Source: Hippasteria phrygiana
Lineage: Eukaryota > Echinodermata > Asteroidea > Valvatida > Goniasteridae
Direction of reading: 5' to 3'
DNA: 64,000 bases
Assembly: GCA_037893225.1 (NCBI GenBank)
Contig: JAZGUH010000003.1
Span: 1,116,001-1,180,000, forward strand
Part shown: positions 1-13,400 of the stretch, one piece after another
Layout of the letters: each line of letters opens with the position of its first letter
Position numbering within the stretch: position 1 is the stretch's first letter
Position numbers and translations under genes: made by a program
Notes under the pieces: model-generated
The model's database searches: none
What the model was told of the DNA's origin: nothing
The model's input: only the letters and a program-made list of their open reading frames with translations

Positions 1-24
1 TCTACAGTAAACCTGCGGAGTTTG

Positions 25-265
25 TTAAACCCATCCACGGAAACACACCGCGATATAATATTGAATAATAATGAATAAAGATATTGAAGAGATGGATCTT
101 TTTCAAACAAAGCTTTCATTCACTCATCAAAAGGGGGCTCCAAATGCAATGAATAGGACCACTCTATTCAGTGTGGTGTCTATTGTTTGCATTTACGCTT
201 GGCTGCACAGCCCGTTCTTGGCATACCGGCCGCCCATCAGTGACAGCCGGACACAAAGGGTTTAA
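25..265. mobile_element. TTAA-type MITE family D, copy 1
   Basis: Right end GACACAAAGGG-TTTAA at 251-265; a TTAA also lies at 25-28. Shares TTTCAAACAAAGCTTTCATT and AGGACCACTCTATTCAGTGT with copies at 21205 and 37863. The open frames at 71 and 171 are inside it. Confidence 0.6.
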
Positions 266-291
266 CAGTTGGTTACTATTGTCTTATGCAG

Positions 292-501
292 ACTACAGCT
301 GTGCCAACAGGTGGGCCGAATACTACGGCAGCTGCTATCATTTCCACGAGGAGAACGCCACTCTGAAATGGAAAGATGCCGAAAGACAGTGCGTGACAGA
401 GGGCGCCCTACTGACCAGCATCAGGGACTACGGGGAAATGAACTTCATTCATATGATGCTGACGTCGGATTGGTTTACCAATGAGACAGCAACATACATA
501 G
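292..501 (+). CDS. Receptor exon: first part of C-type lectin domain
   Basis: Acceptor CAG at 289-291, donor GT at 502, phase 1-1, 70 codons. Encodes a lectin-fold start: a Cys, then W-A-E-Y-Y-G-S-C-Y, then a helix with W-K-D-A-E-R-Q-C and A-L-L-T-S-I. This is the usual C-type lectin pattern. The open frame runs on upstream to base 171, but that part is dispersed repeat, so the exon is taken to begin after the acceptor. Confidence 0.85.
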
Positions 502-3500
502 GTAGGTTGTACAGGAACAAGTGTCGGATCAAAATTGTTCCCTATTAAATGCTCAAGTGTCATTATAGTACCCATAAGCTTTTGTATCTTTTATTACCTT
601 GGTCTGTGTAAATTTGTTGAAGGGAAAGTCCACCCAGAGTTTATAATAACATAATGTTAAAGAACGTCAACTGCAATTATGACTTGCTTTCTTTTTCATT
701 TTTATCGGTTTTGGTAATTGTATAAACTTTAGATTTTTTCATAACACGCCTGCTGTCATGCGAGCCGCCCTTTTGCTCTGGAATATCGGTACATCCGGGA
801 TACTGTGATGTAGTGGCTGCACTACCAAGCCAGCCGGCCATAACCGGCCGACCCCGCGGCGTGGCCTGAGCTGTGCGAGTGCAGTGAACGTCCGTCAGCA
901 TAGCCCGCTGGTACCATTTATCTAAAAGTCATCGCGGGCTAGAGCGGACTTGATAAAAATAGCTCTCAAGTCACTTTTGACAAAGGCATTCCTTTGTCAT
1001 TGTTCATCCAGTTACTTGTGACTTGACTTGCCTTGCGAAAGGACTTTTGAAAGGACTTGCAGGGACTTGACTACAGCCCTGGGGCCAATTTCATAGAGCT
1101 GTTAAGCACAAACATTTGCTTAGCATGAAAATGTCTTGCTTAGTAAAAACAGGTTACCAGCCAAAAAAGTCCATGTAATTTTCATGCTAAGCAAACAACA
1201 GCTGAATACCAGTCAAAAGCAATATTCCACACATGGAAATCTGGTTGGTAATCCAGTTTTTATCCAGGAAGCATTTGCATGCTAAGCAAATTGTTGTGCT
1301 TAACAGCTTTATGAAATTGGCCCCTGGAAATGAGTAACTGATTGACTCTGTCTTTCTCTGTTAGGACTCACTGATATAGAAGAGGAAGGACGGTTTCGAT
1401 GGCTGGACGGACGGCCTCTCAGTTACTCAGATTGGAAGGTCAGCAGGTAGGAACCCTGCAGCTTTAACGTTTCCTCTGACTGTGCATGTGAGTCTCATGT
1501 GACTCAGTTTTTTCAGATTCAGATTCACTTTATTTCCCACACACAGAATGTTGGTAATGTTTAACTATAAAAGCAAAGCCTGTCGAGTACGGACCCCCAG
1601 TTACAATCATAACAATTATATATGTTACAAAAACAAAAACAGATATACACACAGACACCCAACAAGGAACAGTTGCTTTAAGCATGACGAGTATGATTAT
1701 GATTTGTCACTTGCTTGACTGTTTGTGTGGAACTTGGTAGGGGTAGGGGCCACACTCCCACCCCCCCCCCCCCCCCCCCAAAAAAATAATTGTCAGTGGC
1801 GGAAACATTTTTGTGACCGGCCATTGGCTTATTAGCTATTTTCAGGCATTCTAGCAGGCAGTATTGAAATTGTGCCAGGCCCAGCAAACATTCCTGGAAT
1901 CCGCCCCCAGATTTGGCAATTACAGGCTTTCAAATATTCCTGCTTTTCTTACTTTCCCCTAATTTTTTTTAATTCCTAGTTCCTAGTTTTCCTATTCTTT
2001 TCTTTAAAATTCCTATTTTTTCCTATTTTTTCCTACTTTTTTGTCCCACAACTTAAAATAATAAATAAAATCTCATTGAATGTTTTTCATGAGTGTTACA
2101 CACTGTCATATGAAAATCACACAAAAAAATGATGGGTGCAGGAGTACTGCAACTTCCAAGAACAAAGGTAAAGAAAATGCCAAATGAGGCTTGTGATGCT
2201 GTGGACATGGGTGAGTATAAACCAAAACTACCTGGGCCCAATTTCATGGCTCTGCTAACCACAGCTTTCCGCGCTTAAGATCACCATTTTGCGCTAACAG
2301 CGCTAGCGAAAAAATTCTGCGCTAACCCTGTAAGCACAGAATCCTTAGTTACGGGATGTACGCATGCTCAGGAGCCAAAATTCCCCGCTAACGCGTGAAA
2401 TACGCTTGCTGTAACCACAGAATTTTCTGCTACAGTAAGCAGGGATTTTTCGCTAACGGTAAGCAGAGCCATGAAATTGGGCCCTGTACTCTTGCAAGCC
2501 AGCAAAAGTCCTACTTTTATCCTGATTTTTATCTTCCAAAGTCCTACTTTTGTCCTCTTTTTTTTCTTTTTCTTTTTTTTTCTTTTTTTTTTTTTTATCC
2601 TACTAGTAATCTCTTAATTCTTAACTTGGTTCTGCTTAAATGTTTGCCATTAAAGACACACCCATCAAAACCAGACTATTTCCTTCATATTATGTTAACC
2701 ACAGCGAGGGTAACACCCAGCCCGATGGAGGTCTGCTAGAGGACTGTTCCGTCATCATGATGCGGAGTCTCCACTCTACCCAGAACTGGGAGGACATCCC
2801 CTGCTCCCTGAGAGCAGCCAAGCAGTTCATCTGCAAGAAGCCAGCCAACAAAACGGGTAAAAGAGGCTCAACAAAGCCCACTGGTACAATGGTGACTGTT
2901 GCAAGTACTATATACGTGTCAAGAAAAAAAAACATGTCCTACTTTAGATCCTAAATAACTTTGTTGTTTACCAATGGAATTAAACCAAAATTTCAGATCA
3001 TGTAAACAAGGCATGACAAATTTTATGGAGCGAATTTCATCAGCTTTGTGCAAGAGGGTGAGATTTAAATGCCATACGAAAAAAATGCTAATTTTCTGAA
3101 TCTGCCACTTTCGACTTGGCATCCTCCAATGTCGATACAGCGCTGGAGACGGTGTGACTTCGTCTTATGGGGCTATTTCAAGGAATTAGTCTATGTCAGA
3201 CGTCCCTTTGCAACTCTTGATGTGTTGCGCCAAATGATCTTGGAGGTGTGCAATGACATCAGGGGTGATCCTGCATTCCTTTAGAAGCTTTTGGCCGCAG
3301 CACACGCCTTCCACCACCGTCTCCACCGCTGTATCGACATTGGAGGACACCACGTCGGAAGTGGTAGTTTCTGAAAAATAGCAGTTTTTTCGTATGGGGT
3401 TTAAATCTCACCCTCTTGCACAAAACTGATGAAATTCGCTCCATAAAATTTGTCATGCCTTATTTACATGATCTAAAATTTTTATTTTTTTTAAATTCCA

Positions 3501-6500
3501 TTGGTAAACAACACAGTTATTTAGGATCAAAAGTAGGAGTTTTTTTTTGACACATAGTACAAAAAGGAATAGCCAAAGCGATCTTTAAGCCTTGAAGTCT
3601 AAATTTCTACTAAAAAATGTGTTGAAACATTTAGCCTTATATTGTTATTTGGAAGCTGCTATTGAATCATACTGATTTTTTTCTTTTTATTTTGCGAGAC
3701 AGATGGCACTGAGGATGTCATTACACAAACTATTGGTGAACTACAAACAAAAGGTAAGAAGAAGAACGTTTGGGTGAGGTTATTTTCTTAAATCTGTGAC
3801 TGATTTTTACCCCTCGTTAACAATTGTTGAATGCCGTCATGTGGGATATATGGCACCCAAGATGTGCTTTAACTTTCAATTAAAAAGTCGAATGGAATTA
3901 GTGTGCTTTCAGCGTGGCTGGCCTGTGTGACATTTGTTTTATGCAAGATGACAATCTGATGAAGGCTACTACAAAGTACAGGGGCGGATCCAGGATTTTG
4001 TGCAAAGGGGCGGGGGGGTCAGGTGGTTTCTGAATTTGTTTCTGTACATTTGCCCAAAAAGTTGACTCCCAAAATGCCTGCCAACAAAATTTGACAAGGG
4101 GGGGGGGGAAGACACTTTCTCAACGTTGGTTGTGCCATTTAACCTCTTTGTTTTGTTCTTACCCATACACGCAAAATAAGACCTTTACAGGGTATTTGCT
4201 TTTCTTTTCTGGTTTGCTACGATACTTTAGGCGCAGGCCCTTACAAGCAACAACAACAAAAAATCATTAAAGTCATTAAATTGTGTTTAGAAGTTTGACA
4301 AATGCCATTTTTATACCAATGGGAGACCTTTCAGACACTGGTGGCAGCAGACCGGTCATTTTTGCATTGTTTTCACCGGTCGCCGTGCGCATGCTCAGGA
4401 CTGTGTGCACATGCTGAGAAGTAGCAAAAAGGACCGGTATGTCTGCTGCCACCAGCGTCTCAAAAGTCTGCGATTACACTGTACACACAGTCGTACTTTC
4501 CCAATACTTCCGAGGACAATGCTTTGTGTTTCTATTGTTCCTTTAATATAACCCAACCCCATAGACTATTAAGCACGTATTTCTACTTGCGAAGACCGAT
4601 TTCAACAAAAGACTTGACGTGCGAGGACTGAAAGGTTTCTTTGTATTTCCTTTCTCCTCTTGTCCTCGGAAGTATATACAGAACCTGTGCACCAGTTGCG
4701 CTATCATGCATCAAGACATGATATGTATGTAACAGTGGTTTATGCACCTATCACCATTTGTGTCTTGTTATTGTAACAAGGCACAAAGAACTTTATTGTT
4801 AATCCCAACTTAGCGGCATAATAAAGGGCATTTTGTTTATTCCCACAGAAATAGGAATAGGGTCTTTTTGCAGGGCGTAAAGGGACCACATACGACCCAC
4901 TGATGGCTCACATTTTTCAGAAACTTGCTGCATGACACTTCTGGACCAATGAAATGACACTGTACAAGACATGATATAACATCTCAATTTTAACTCATTC
5001 AGAGACGGATTCCTCTTTTTTTTTTGTGCCCTCATCATGCAGAATGTGACGGTGATTTGTGGCTCGCCGGTGACATGTGTGTCCGCCTCGCCCTGACGCA
5101 GGACACACTTCCCAACTCTCCGGACCCACGCGACTGCCTGACCGACATTCCGGTCACACCGGACGTTCTTGTCTCAGTGCTGTATCTCGTCAAACACGTT
5201 TGGGCCAACTCCACTCTCGAGCAAGAAGGATTTCACATCGGTGTGGGCCGGCTGGAAGGGGAGCAAATGTGGGACTTTGGGAGTATACAGGAGACCAACT
5301 ATGGAGGCTGCGTGGGGTTGATGTACACCGGTGACCGGTGGGTGGTGGAGGAACTCGTTCCCTGTGATGACCCTGTGTCAGCGGTGTTGTGTTACCAGCA
5401 GGCCAGAGGTAATCTGATTTCCGTTCATGTCCGGCTGTTCTACACGGATCAAATCAGAAAATCCCCCATACTGCATTTCTGGTCGTTCTGTCAAGCTGGC
5501 TTTGGATGGAGCTGTCAGCCCAAATAGCCAACATAACATTCACCTCCTCCTCACTCCATATAGGTCTTTTGTCTGATTTGAGGCCCATTCATTTTCTCGG
5601 ACATGTTGGAGGTTAAAGTATCTTGTGAAAGTCGCATGCACGGTTGAAATTAACGCGTGGTATAGGTGTGGTGTGAAAAGGCCTATAGGTTTACTTGGGT
5701 AGGACTCGAACCCAGGACCTCTCCTGCTTACTAGTGCAGACGTCTTAACCACTCGACCACCGAGCTTGCCGGGTAATCAGTGTGAAGATGGAATTTACGT
5801 CGGGGTTGATGCAAATTAGAAGAGAGATTTTTGCCCTAGCTGACCTTTTTTTTACCTTTTATCATTTGAAATGATGGCACCAGGTGTGCTGTCGTTGTCA
5901 AGAAAAGTGGAAATTTATATCATTGGAAAACTGCCCTGTAGCCTTTAGTCAAGGCGCGCGTGGCTACCTGGACGAGTGGCGCACCCCGGACTTGCTGGCA
6001 TTCGGGGCGCGTCACACGTTCATGTAGCCATGCGCGCCTTGACTAAAGGCTATCATCCACCCGACGGTTGAAAACGAGTGCCGTTTTTCTCTCTTTTTTT
6101 TGCCATCCAACAATGCAAAACAGGTCAGTGAAACGATATTTCCTATAAAATACTAACCCCCAAATCCGCCCATTTCTGAAAATTGCAGCAATGACCAATC
6201 ATGTACACTACATTTAAGAATGCGAGTATTAAAGCCAATCAAAAGTCCACAATTGGGACTGGTCTGAGACTATCGCACATATTAAAAGGAATTAGCAAAC
6301 AAAAATATAAACACAAAAATATAACACAAAAAGAAGAGGGGTTTTGCCCCTCTTTATCCCACACCCCTTTCTGGAATGAATGGATCTGCCCGAGAAATAC
6401 GAACAAAGGGTTTCTTTTGAAAATGATATTTATGAACAGAGGTGAGATTTGTTGGGATTTTTCCTGATTTCAGGATTTTTTGTTATTTCAGAATTTTTAA

Positions 6501-9500
6501 AGAATCTCTTTTGCAATCGGGAATTGCTGAGGTGTTGTCCGTAAAGGTGTTTTTACCTGTAAAAGTGGATATAGACAAATAAAAATAGATATTTTAAAGG
6601 GTGCCTTTAGGCAAATACAAACTATATGTTGACCTGGCCTTGGGGTCCTCGTGGATTTCATGGATTTTTTATTTTTGGCCAATCTCATCCCTGTTATGAA
6701 CAAAAAAGTACAGTAATTCGTCGGACAAACCGCAAAGTACAGTATTTATTTGTGGAACTTGACTCACTTTGTAAAAAAAAAAGATTAGGGACAGGTCAGA
6801 AAACGTACCCTGTCACGTACCCTGCTGCCATTTTAGAGGTTTTTGGATGGTTACATGATTGCATGTCCTTAACATTAAAGAAAGATCCTGTTAGGATGGA
6901 AATGTCATGCCCGTCTAAAAGTAGATTCAACCTAATTAATATACCCGTCCTTCTGTATTTTGGGACTACCTGGATTGTATAAAAGGGGGATCACTACAGT
7001 AATAATCAACGGTATTGGATAAGCCCATCACATGTTTCTTCCTACACAGGCTATTGTTCTAACCTCGGCTGTCTTCACTAAGAGGAGTTTCCGACTTATA
7101 ATGTATTGAGAGAGGGATATTTTAGCCCCTCACAACGGAGGTCCTTTCCTCCACAGAAATGTTACAGGGAGCATATGTGGTTGCATCTTCTGTAACTTTT
7201 ATCATTGATAGTTTCAGGTCATTCCGGTTGTCAAGCAGTTTGTACGAGAATATTATTAGGCCAAAAAATAATTGTTGTTGTTGCCTTTGGACAGGAAAAA
7301 ATTGGAAAAGAAGGTCAGTCGGTCAGAAATCTTTTGTTTATATTATCTAATACTATTGGAAACGAGGTTGAAATTAAAGTGAGCCCTGTGGATGAGGTTA
7401 AGCCATGCTGTCATGTGACCAATTCGAAGAAGCAATTTAGTTGCTTTTCTCTCTCGGTTGTTGTAAACATTAGGGCTGTCCAGAATATACCGAATATTCG
7501 ATATTCGATCGTCAAGCGAATATTCAAATACCATTTTGCCAGTTTGAATATTCAAAAAGATATATATGCACATACAGATACGACTCTGATGCTAATTTAA
7601 TAGAAAAGTTACGGTGCTTAGCAGTGTTAAATGCCACATTTTTGTCAATCGTAACTTTTTGTGGACGGAGGTTTATTGTTCCCGTCCGTAAAACCCTTGA
7701 TACAACAGGGGCAATCAAAAAATGCTGTTTGAAAGGTCCATAATATCAATCGCCATACGTAAAACACCGGCATGCTTTTATACGTGCAATGTTTTTTTCC
7801 GGTGCGGCATGCACTGAAAAACTTGATCAGCGAGTATCGAATATTTGAATATTCGGTCAAACCCAGTTTTGAATATTCGATTACTAAATTATTCGAAAAT
7901 GAACAGCCCTAGTAAACATCGAGAGATCCGACAGTTTTTGCCGATTCGATTTGACTCTTCCGCTACAATATATTTATACATGTCTAAAAGAGATTGGATT
8001 GGTTGTAGGGACACAGCATTTCCACATGCGCTGTCCTTGTTTTGTTTATTTTTGCTAGACCTCCTTATTTAGACCCAAAGTTTAGGGTTTTTAGCTAGGC
8101 TACTCTTCAGCCCAAATGGAGCTTTGACGAGCGCGATGGATCGAAGTCATCTTCACGCTCACCCGGGCGTGTTTAGGCCTCAAGGTTGGACGAACCGTTT
8201 CATTTTTTACATGAAAATACGCATAAATTTAAGAAGGTATACATCAAATACAAACACTTTTTGAGACAAAGAGGCCGAGTTATGTTTTTATTGATATTTT
8301 ATTTTAAAAAACAAACAAAAAACAACCCTGAATCTGTCGATTTGTACGGTTGGTCGGTCCGAGGGCAACACAATTTATCTTATTGTTTAGTTTTATTTGG
8401 ATTTCATATTTCCTATGTACTGCTGTTTCAGAGATGTGAATAAGCGGCAAGATCTCACAAATACTTATTCCTCCATTCCTTAAATGCTCACAGACGCGTC
8501 TCAGCAGTGCAGTGAATTGATGTTTCATTGCGGTAGCGGTGAGTGCATACAGCACGTGTACGTGAGCGATGGCGTGGTAGACTGCATAGACAGGAGCGAT
8601 GAAGCGACATGTGAACAAGGTACCATTCAGTATTTCCATACTAAGATAATGAATCAAAAGATTTGTTTCAAGGTTCACAGAAATGACAAATACTATGAAT
8701 GGCTCGGAAACCATAATAAATGCAGAAGAAATGATTGTTTTTCAAGACTTATGGCAGAAACAAATTTAAGGGCGTGCCCCACCCACCAAAAATACCGATT
8801 CTTGGCTGTGATGCCTTCAGCAGTAGAATATATATCACTTGGAACACCCTGGTTGTCCAGCAGCCGATTTCACCAAACCTTGCGCAATTGCATAACTCGG
8901 CTTACGCCACAATTTATTGCGTAAGTTGTGCAACATCTGTGACATTAAACAAAATTGATTTCACGAAAGTTACGCAGTCGTAAGTCGCGTAACTTACTAC
9001 GCACTCGTTTTAGGTGGATTAAGTTGTCCGCACAAACACCAAAATGATGAGCATAGTAGAATCGTTAGTTGCTCAAATTATTTATTAAATTCACTTGATT
9101 TTTTTAGAGATTAATGAAATTATCATTCGCTGCAGGTTTACCTGTGAGGTATTTCCGAAAGTTTGCCACCAACTTTTTTTTCGGAGCGAAGTTTCAAAAG
9201 TTAAGTTTTAAAATGGCGCCCCACAGCTCAATTTCACAACTGTTCCAGATAGTATTCAGCCTCACCTGCGATGTATAAAACAAATACAACATTGCGTAGC
9301 TGCGCAACATTTTTATAGCGCAAGTCCTACGCCATGGCGTAAGTTGCGCCCGGTTTTGTGAAATTGGCTGCTGGAGCTGTATGTGAGTATGTGCAGCTGT
9401 ATAGTGTGCTCTTTAAGTTTAAGACTGCGCCTTTAACACATCTTGTATATATGTTAGTTCAAAGGTCAACTCGTGTGGCATTCTTGAACTTGTTTTCTTT

Positions 9501-10369
9501 CATGGTCGTTCGTTCCAGAGTTTTCCCGACATCAGACACAGTTTTTACAGTGCATTTGACTTAAGCTAGGAAGTTAAAAATCACTACTGTTATAATATTC
9601 GATGTCAGTTAGTGGACATCGGCAAGGAAATCCTAGTGTGCTATTCAAGTTATTTTAGAGGACTTTTGTGAGTATTTATTGACTGAACTTTTCACCGAAA
9701 TCGTGGTGATTCATCATGTGAGTTCTATATAACCAACTCGCCCTGTATGTATTCACGGCGCGATCATTGCTTTTCGCCTCCAATCTGCATGAATTACTCG
9801 GCACGGTTTTGGCCATTTATAATAAATGCATGTAAACTCCGACATTTTGTGAGTCGTCTAACTTTACAATAAACCAGATGAGTCCATCTAAAAACTACAA
9901 AGCCGAGGACACAGAACAAAAGAATGACATTTATTTATTTATTTATTTATTTATTTATACTGTGTGTCCCATTCAGTGCTAACAAAATCACTGATCTGCC
10001 ATGGGTCCCAGTGGGAGGGGGGGGGGGGGGGATAATAGACGGTTATAAATCACTAAGATACTAAATTAGAATAATCTCATTGCACAATAGTAAGTCTACA
10101 TAACTTAAAAATTGTTTAAAACTTAAAAACTGCATAAGAGGACCAAAAGGTCCTCACATTGGCAAATTGTCTTCAATCGGAAATTCTTTACAAAACCAGT
10201 GAGAGGAGTTGGAGAAAGTTAAAGTAACGTGACAATAATATGAGTTAAAATGTATACTCCTCAGGAAGTTGAGAAGGCTTCAGGAATGATTAATGGGCCC
10301 GATGAGCAGGGGTAATAATATTGTAAGCGCTGTGATATAGTTTACTATGTTGAGCGTTCTTAAATGCCG

Positions 10370-10404
<35 letters not shown>

Positions 10405-13400
10405 CCTCATGGAGCGCTCCCAACAATGTCGCTTCCCAGATTGTCATCGTAAAGTTGGGGCATGATCCCTGGATATACGGCATTATGGGCTTATGACTTT
10501 TGACTAGCGCCCCCCCCCCCCCCCCATTCCGAACAAAGACACTGACAATAGAGGAATCCCACAACGACGAGTTCAGCGCCGATCTGCGCACTTCCGCGTT
10601 TGAAAACGAGGATCTCAATGTCAGAGTAAACAACTTTATGCTGATCGTGCGCCTGCGCTGCCTTATATGGCCTGATTAATTCATGCATGAATTAATGTGC
10701 TGAAAAGCGTTGTTTTGTTTGCCACTGCCATTCTCGCTTTCAACCCGGAAGTGCGCAGAAGGGGCTAATGTGAAATTCCTCTATTTGGGAGACTGCCAAC
10801 ATAGGGCAAGCTAGCTCAGTTGGTAGAGCGCCGGTACGGTATTCCGGAGGTCGCAGGTTCAATTCCAGCTCCTGCCAGTTTTCTAAGTTCTTTTTGTAAA
10901 TTCATCAAATTATCTAGTCAGTTTCCCTTGTGGTTTGTTTCACAACTAACATTACTATAATTCTTTTTTTGTACAGGGCAAACGGTAGGACAGAGTGAGT
11001 GGTTTTCTTGTTCGTGTTGTTGCTCGTTCTAATTATTTAACTCACCTTGGACTGAAGTAAATTGTTGCGGTTCTAAGATTCAGTAACATTTTTGGTTTAA
11101 AATTGTTTTAATTCTGTAACTGCACATTGTCAGTGTTAAGGTTATTAAAAAAATAATTGAGAATAATCCCGTGGTTTTGAGACCCTGTAACTTTTGTGTT
11201 GCACCAGTTATTGCCGGTTCACCTTGCCAAACTCATCCCGAAGTCACTTGCACCACAAATCTTGTTTCTCAAAATATGCTGTGTTTCACCTGTTTTGTCT
11301 TTTATGTTAGTCACGTTTCACTTGTTATTTCGTAAAGAATGGTTTTAATTGATTTGCATTTCATTTCAAATGACTCTTTTTATTTGCATTACACATCTTT
11401 TTCAGATATGACTGATGTTGGCTGTGAAAGCAGCATGTTCCATTGTACCAAAGGGGGTTGCGTATCTCTCTCCTTTCTGTGTGATTTCATTCATCAGTGT
11501 CCCGACGGCTCCGATGAGGAGCATTGTGGTAAGATAGCTTGGAACAAATTTCATCCAAGAAATGTTTCAGACATTTAGAAGACACAGAAAGAAATTTCAA
11601 ACATTTTAAGGAAAAACTGTGTCGCTTAATTTCTGTAGTTTCAATGTGCAGTACCAGCAGTGTTGTAAGCAAGTCATTTTTTTCACAAGTCAACTCAAGT
11701 CCTAGGGGTGTGCATTGGAATCGGGTACCCGAGTACCCGACCATTCATGTCGGGAACCGGTTCCAGATTATGGAATCGAGTACCCGTACAACTTTACATT
11801 ATCGCATAGTTACTTCCCAGACAATGAAAAAAGAAAGGTACTGAATGATATTTGTCGGGAATTTTCAAAATTAGAACTGGACTATGTGGGAAAACAGCAC
11901 AGATTTCACGTTTATGACGCTCACGAAAGTTGACAATAAAGGGAATTTACTGGTTCTGGTTTTTGCAGTCTGGGTGTGGATAAGAGCCTCGACGAGACAT
12001 AATAGCATGCCTCAATCCACAATAAATACAACTGTATAAAGCTTCCGGACAAGTCTTTTGTGATGATGCCGGTGCATGCGTGTGCCGGCACACGCAAAGC
12101 TGGAGAAGTGACCATGTTTACTGGACAGGCATGACTGGAGATTTTCAAAATTGTGTCTGAATTCAGAGAAAGATATTATTACAACTTCCGGGATTGGAAG
12201 TTTTAGGTTGGTTTCTTTAACGGGTACCCGTATTTGTTTCAATCGGGTACCCGGTTCTTTTAATACCCATAAATGCACACCCCTATACTCAAGTCATTTT
12301 TTTCACAAGTCAAGTCGCAAGTCAGATTTTGAAACAAAAAAGAAAGGATGCTGTTAAAGGAGGCTAGTTGATATTCAACATAGGCCGTGTCCGAATTACG
12401 TGACTACGGCTTGAAATTACACACGAGTCTATGGGAAGTGGCTGCAGCCGCTCCCATAGACATGTGTATATAACATCCAGCCGTAGCCAAGTAATTCGGA
12501 CACGGCCTAACTGTACACTTTTGAAATGAACTTGCTGTTTCCAAATTTAAATGTATACCATTTGTCTGTGCTCCATTTTTGTCACCCTGGTTCAATACCT
12601 TCTCATGTGTAGCACCTTTTCCATCTAATGTTTTGATCAAAGGAAATATTAATAATAATAATAATAATATAGACCATGTGCCCTTTATTTACATCTAAAC
12701 CAAATGTGCCTGGCGGTATGCACACGCTTCGTGTTTTGCATAAATTTGGTTAAGAAGTGACATCAAAGGTCACATAATTCAAAGGCGATCCGACCTGTGA
12801 CGTCACTGCTAAACCAAATTTTATGCAAAACACAGTGCGTGCGCATACCGCTGGTCACGTAAAATGCAAACGTGTGACATCAGAGGGCACATCATTTATA
12901 CTGCTACAAACTTCTTGCGAACTGGAAAAATATAATTGTGACTCTCTCTACAAAAATGGATATTATGTAGCACACATGGTTGAATTGGTCACATCCTAAG
13001 CTTCACTTTGGAGTGCTGAGGTTTTGGACCCCTGTGACATTTTGTGCTCTTGAGATATCTTGACATTTGTATATTTTCCAATTTAATGGAAGTGCGTAAT
13101 AGAGATATAGCTTCTTAAACCTAGCAGGTAGAAAGAAACGAGATAAAAGTAATTTTTTTTTTTATTCATCTATCTTACCATTTCTGAAAAAATAAATTAT
13201 AAAATATAGATATAATAGAAGCTGAGAAACAAAAAATGACAAAAAATTACTTATGTGAAAAGTTTTTTCACCCTCTTCACGTAGAACAGCCCTATGTGTG
13301 TTTTCGCATAGCGTGACATAATACCTTTTTTTGTAGAGCGGGTCACAATTTCAGTTTGAAGGGCCTGATATTTGGACCCTAACTGAGTTTTTTCCCTCAA

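Noticed and set aside
171..548. Open frame giving a signal-peptide-like start to the first lectin exon
   Set aside because: Bases 25-265 are a dispersed TTAA-type repeat with five other copies here. A proper splice acceptor at 289-291 begins the exon, so the start is accidental.
10804..10877. tRNA gene
   Set aside because: Pol III boxes are present but the arms pair poorly, and the same unit with the same non-tRNA tail occurs at least six times. It is a repeat.
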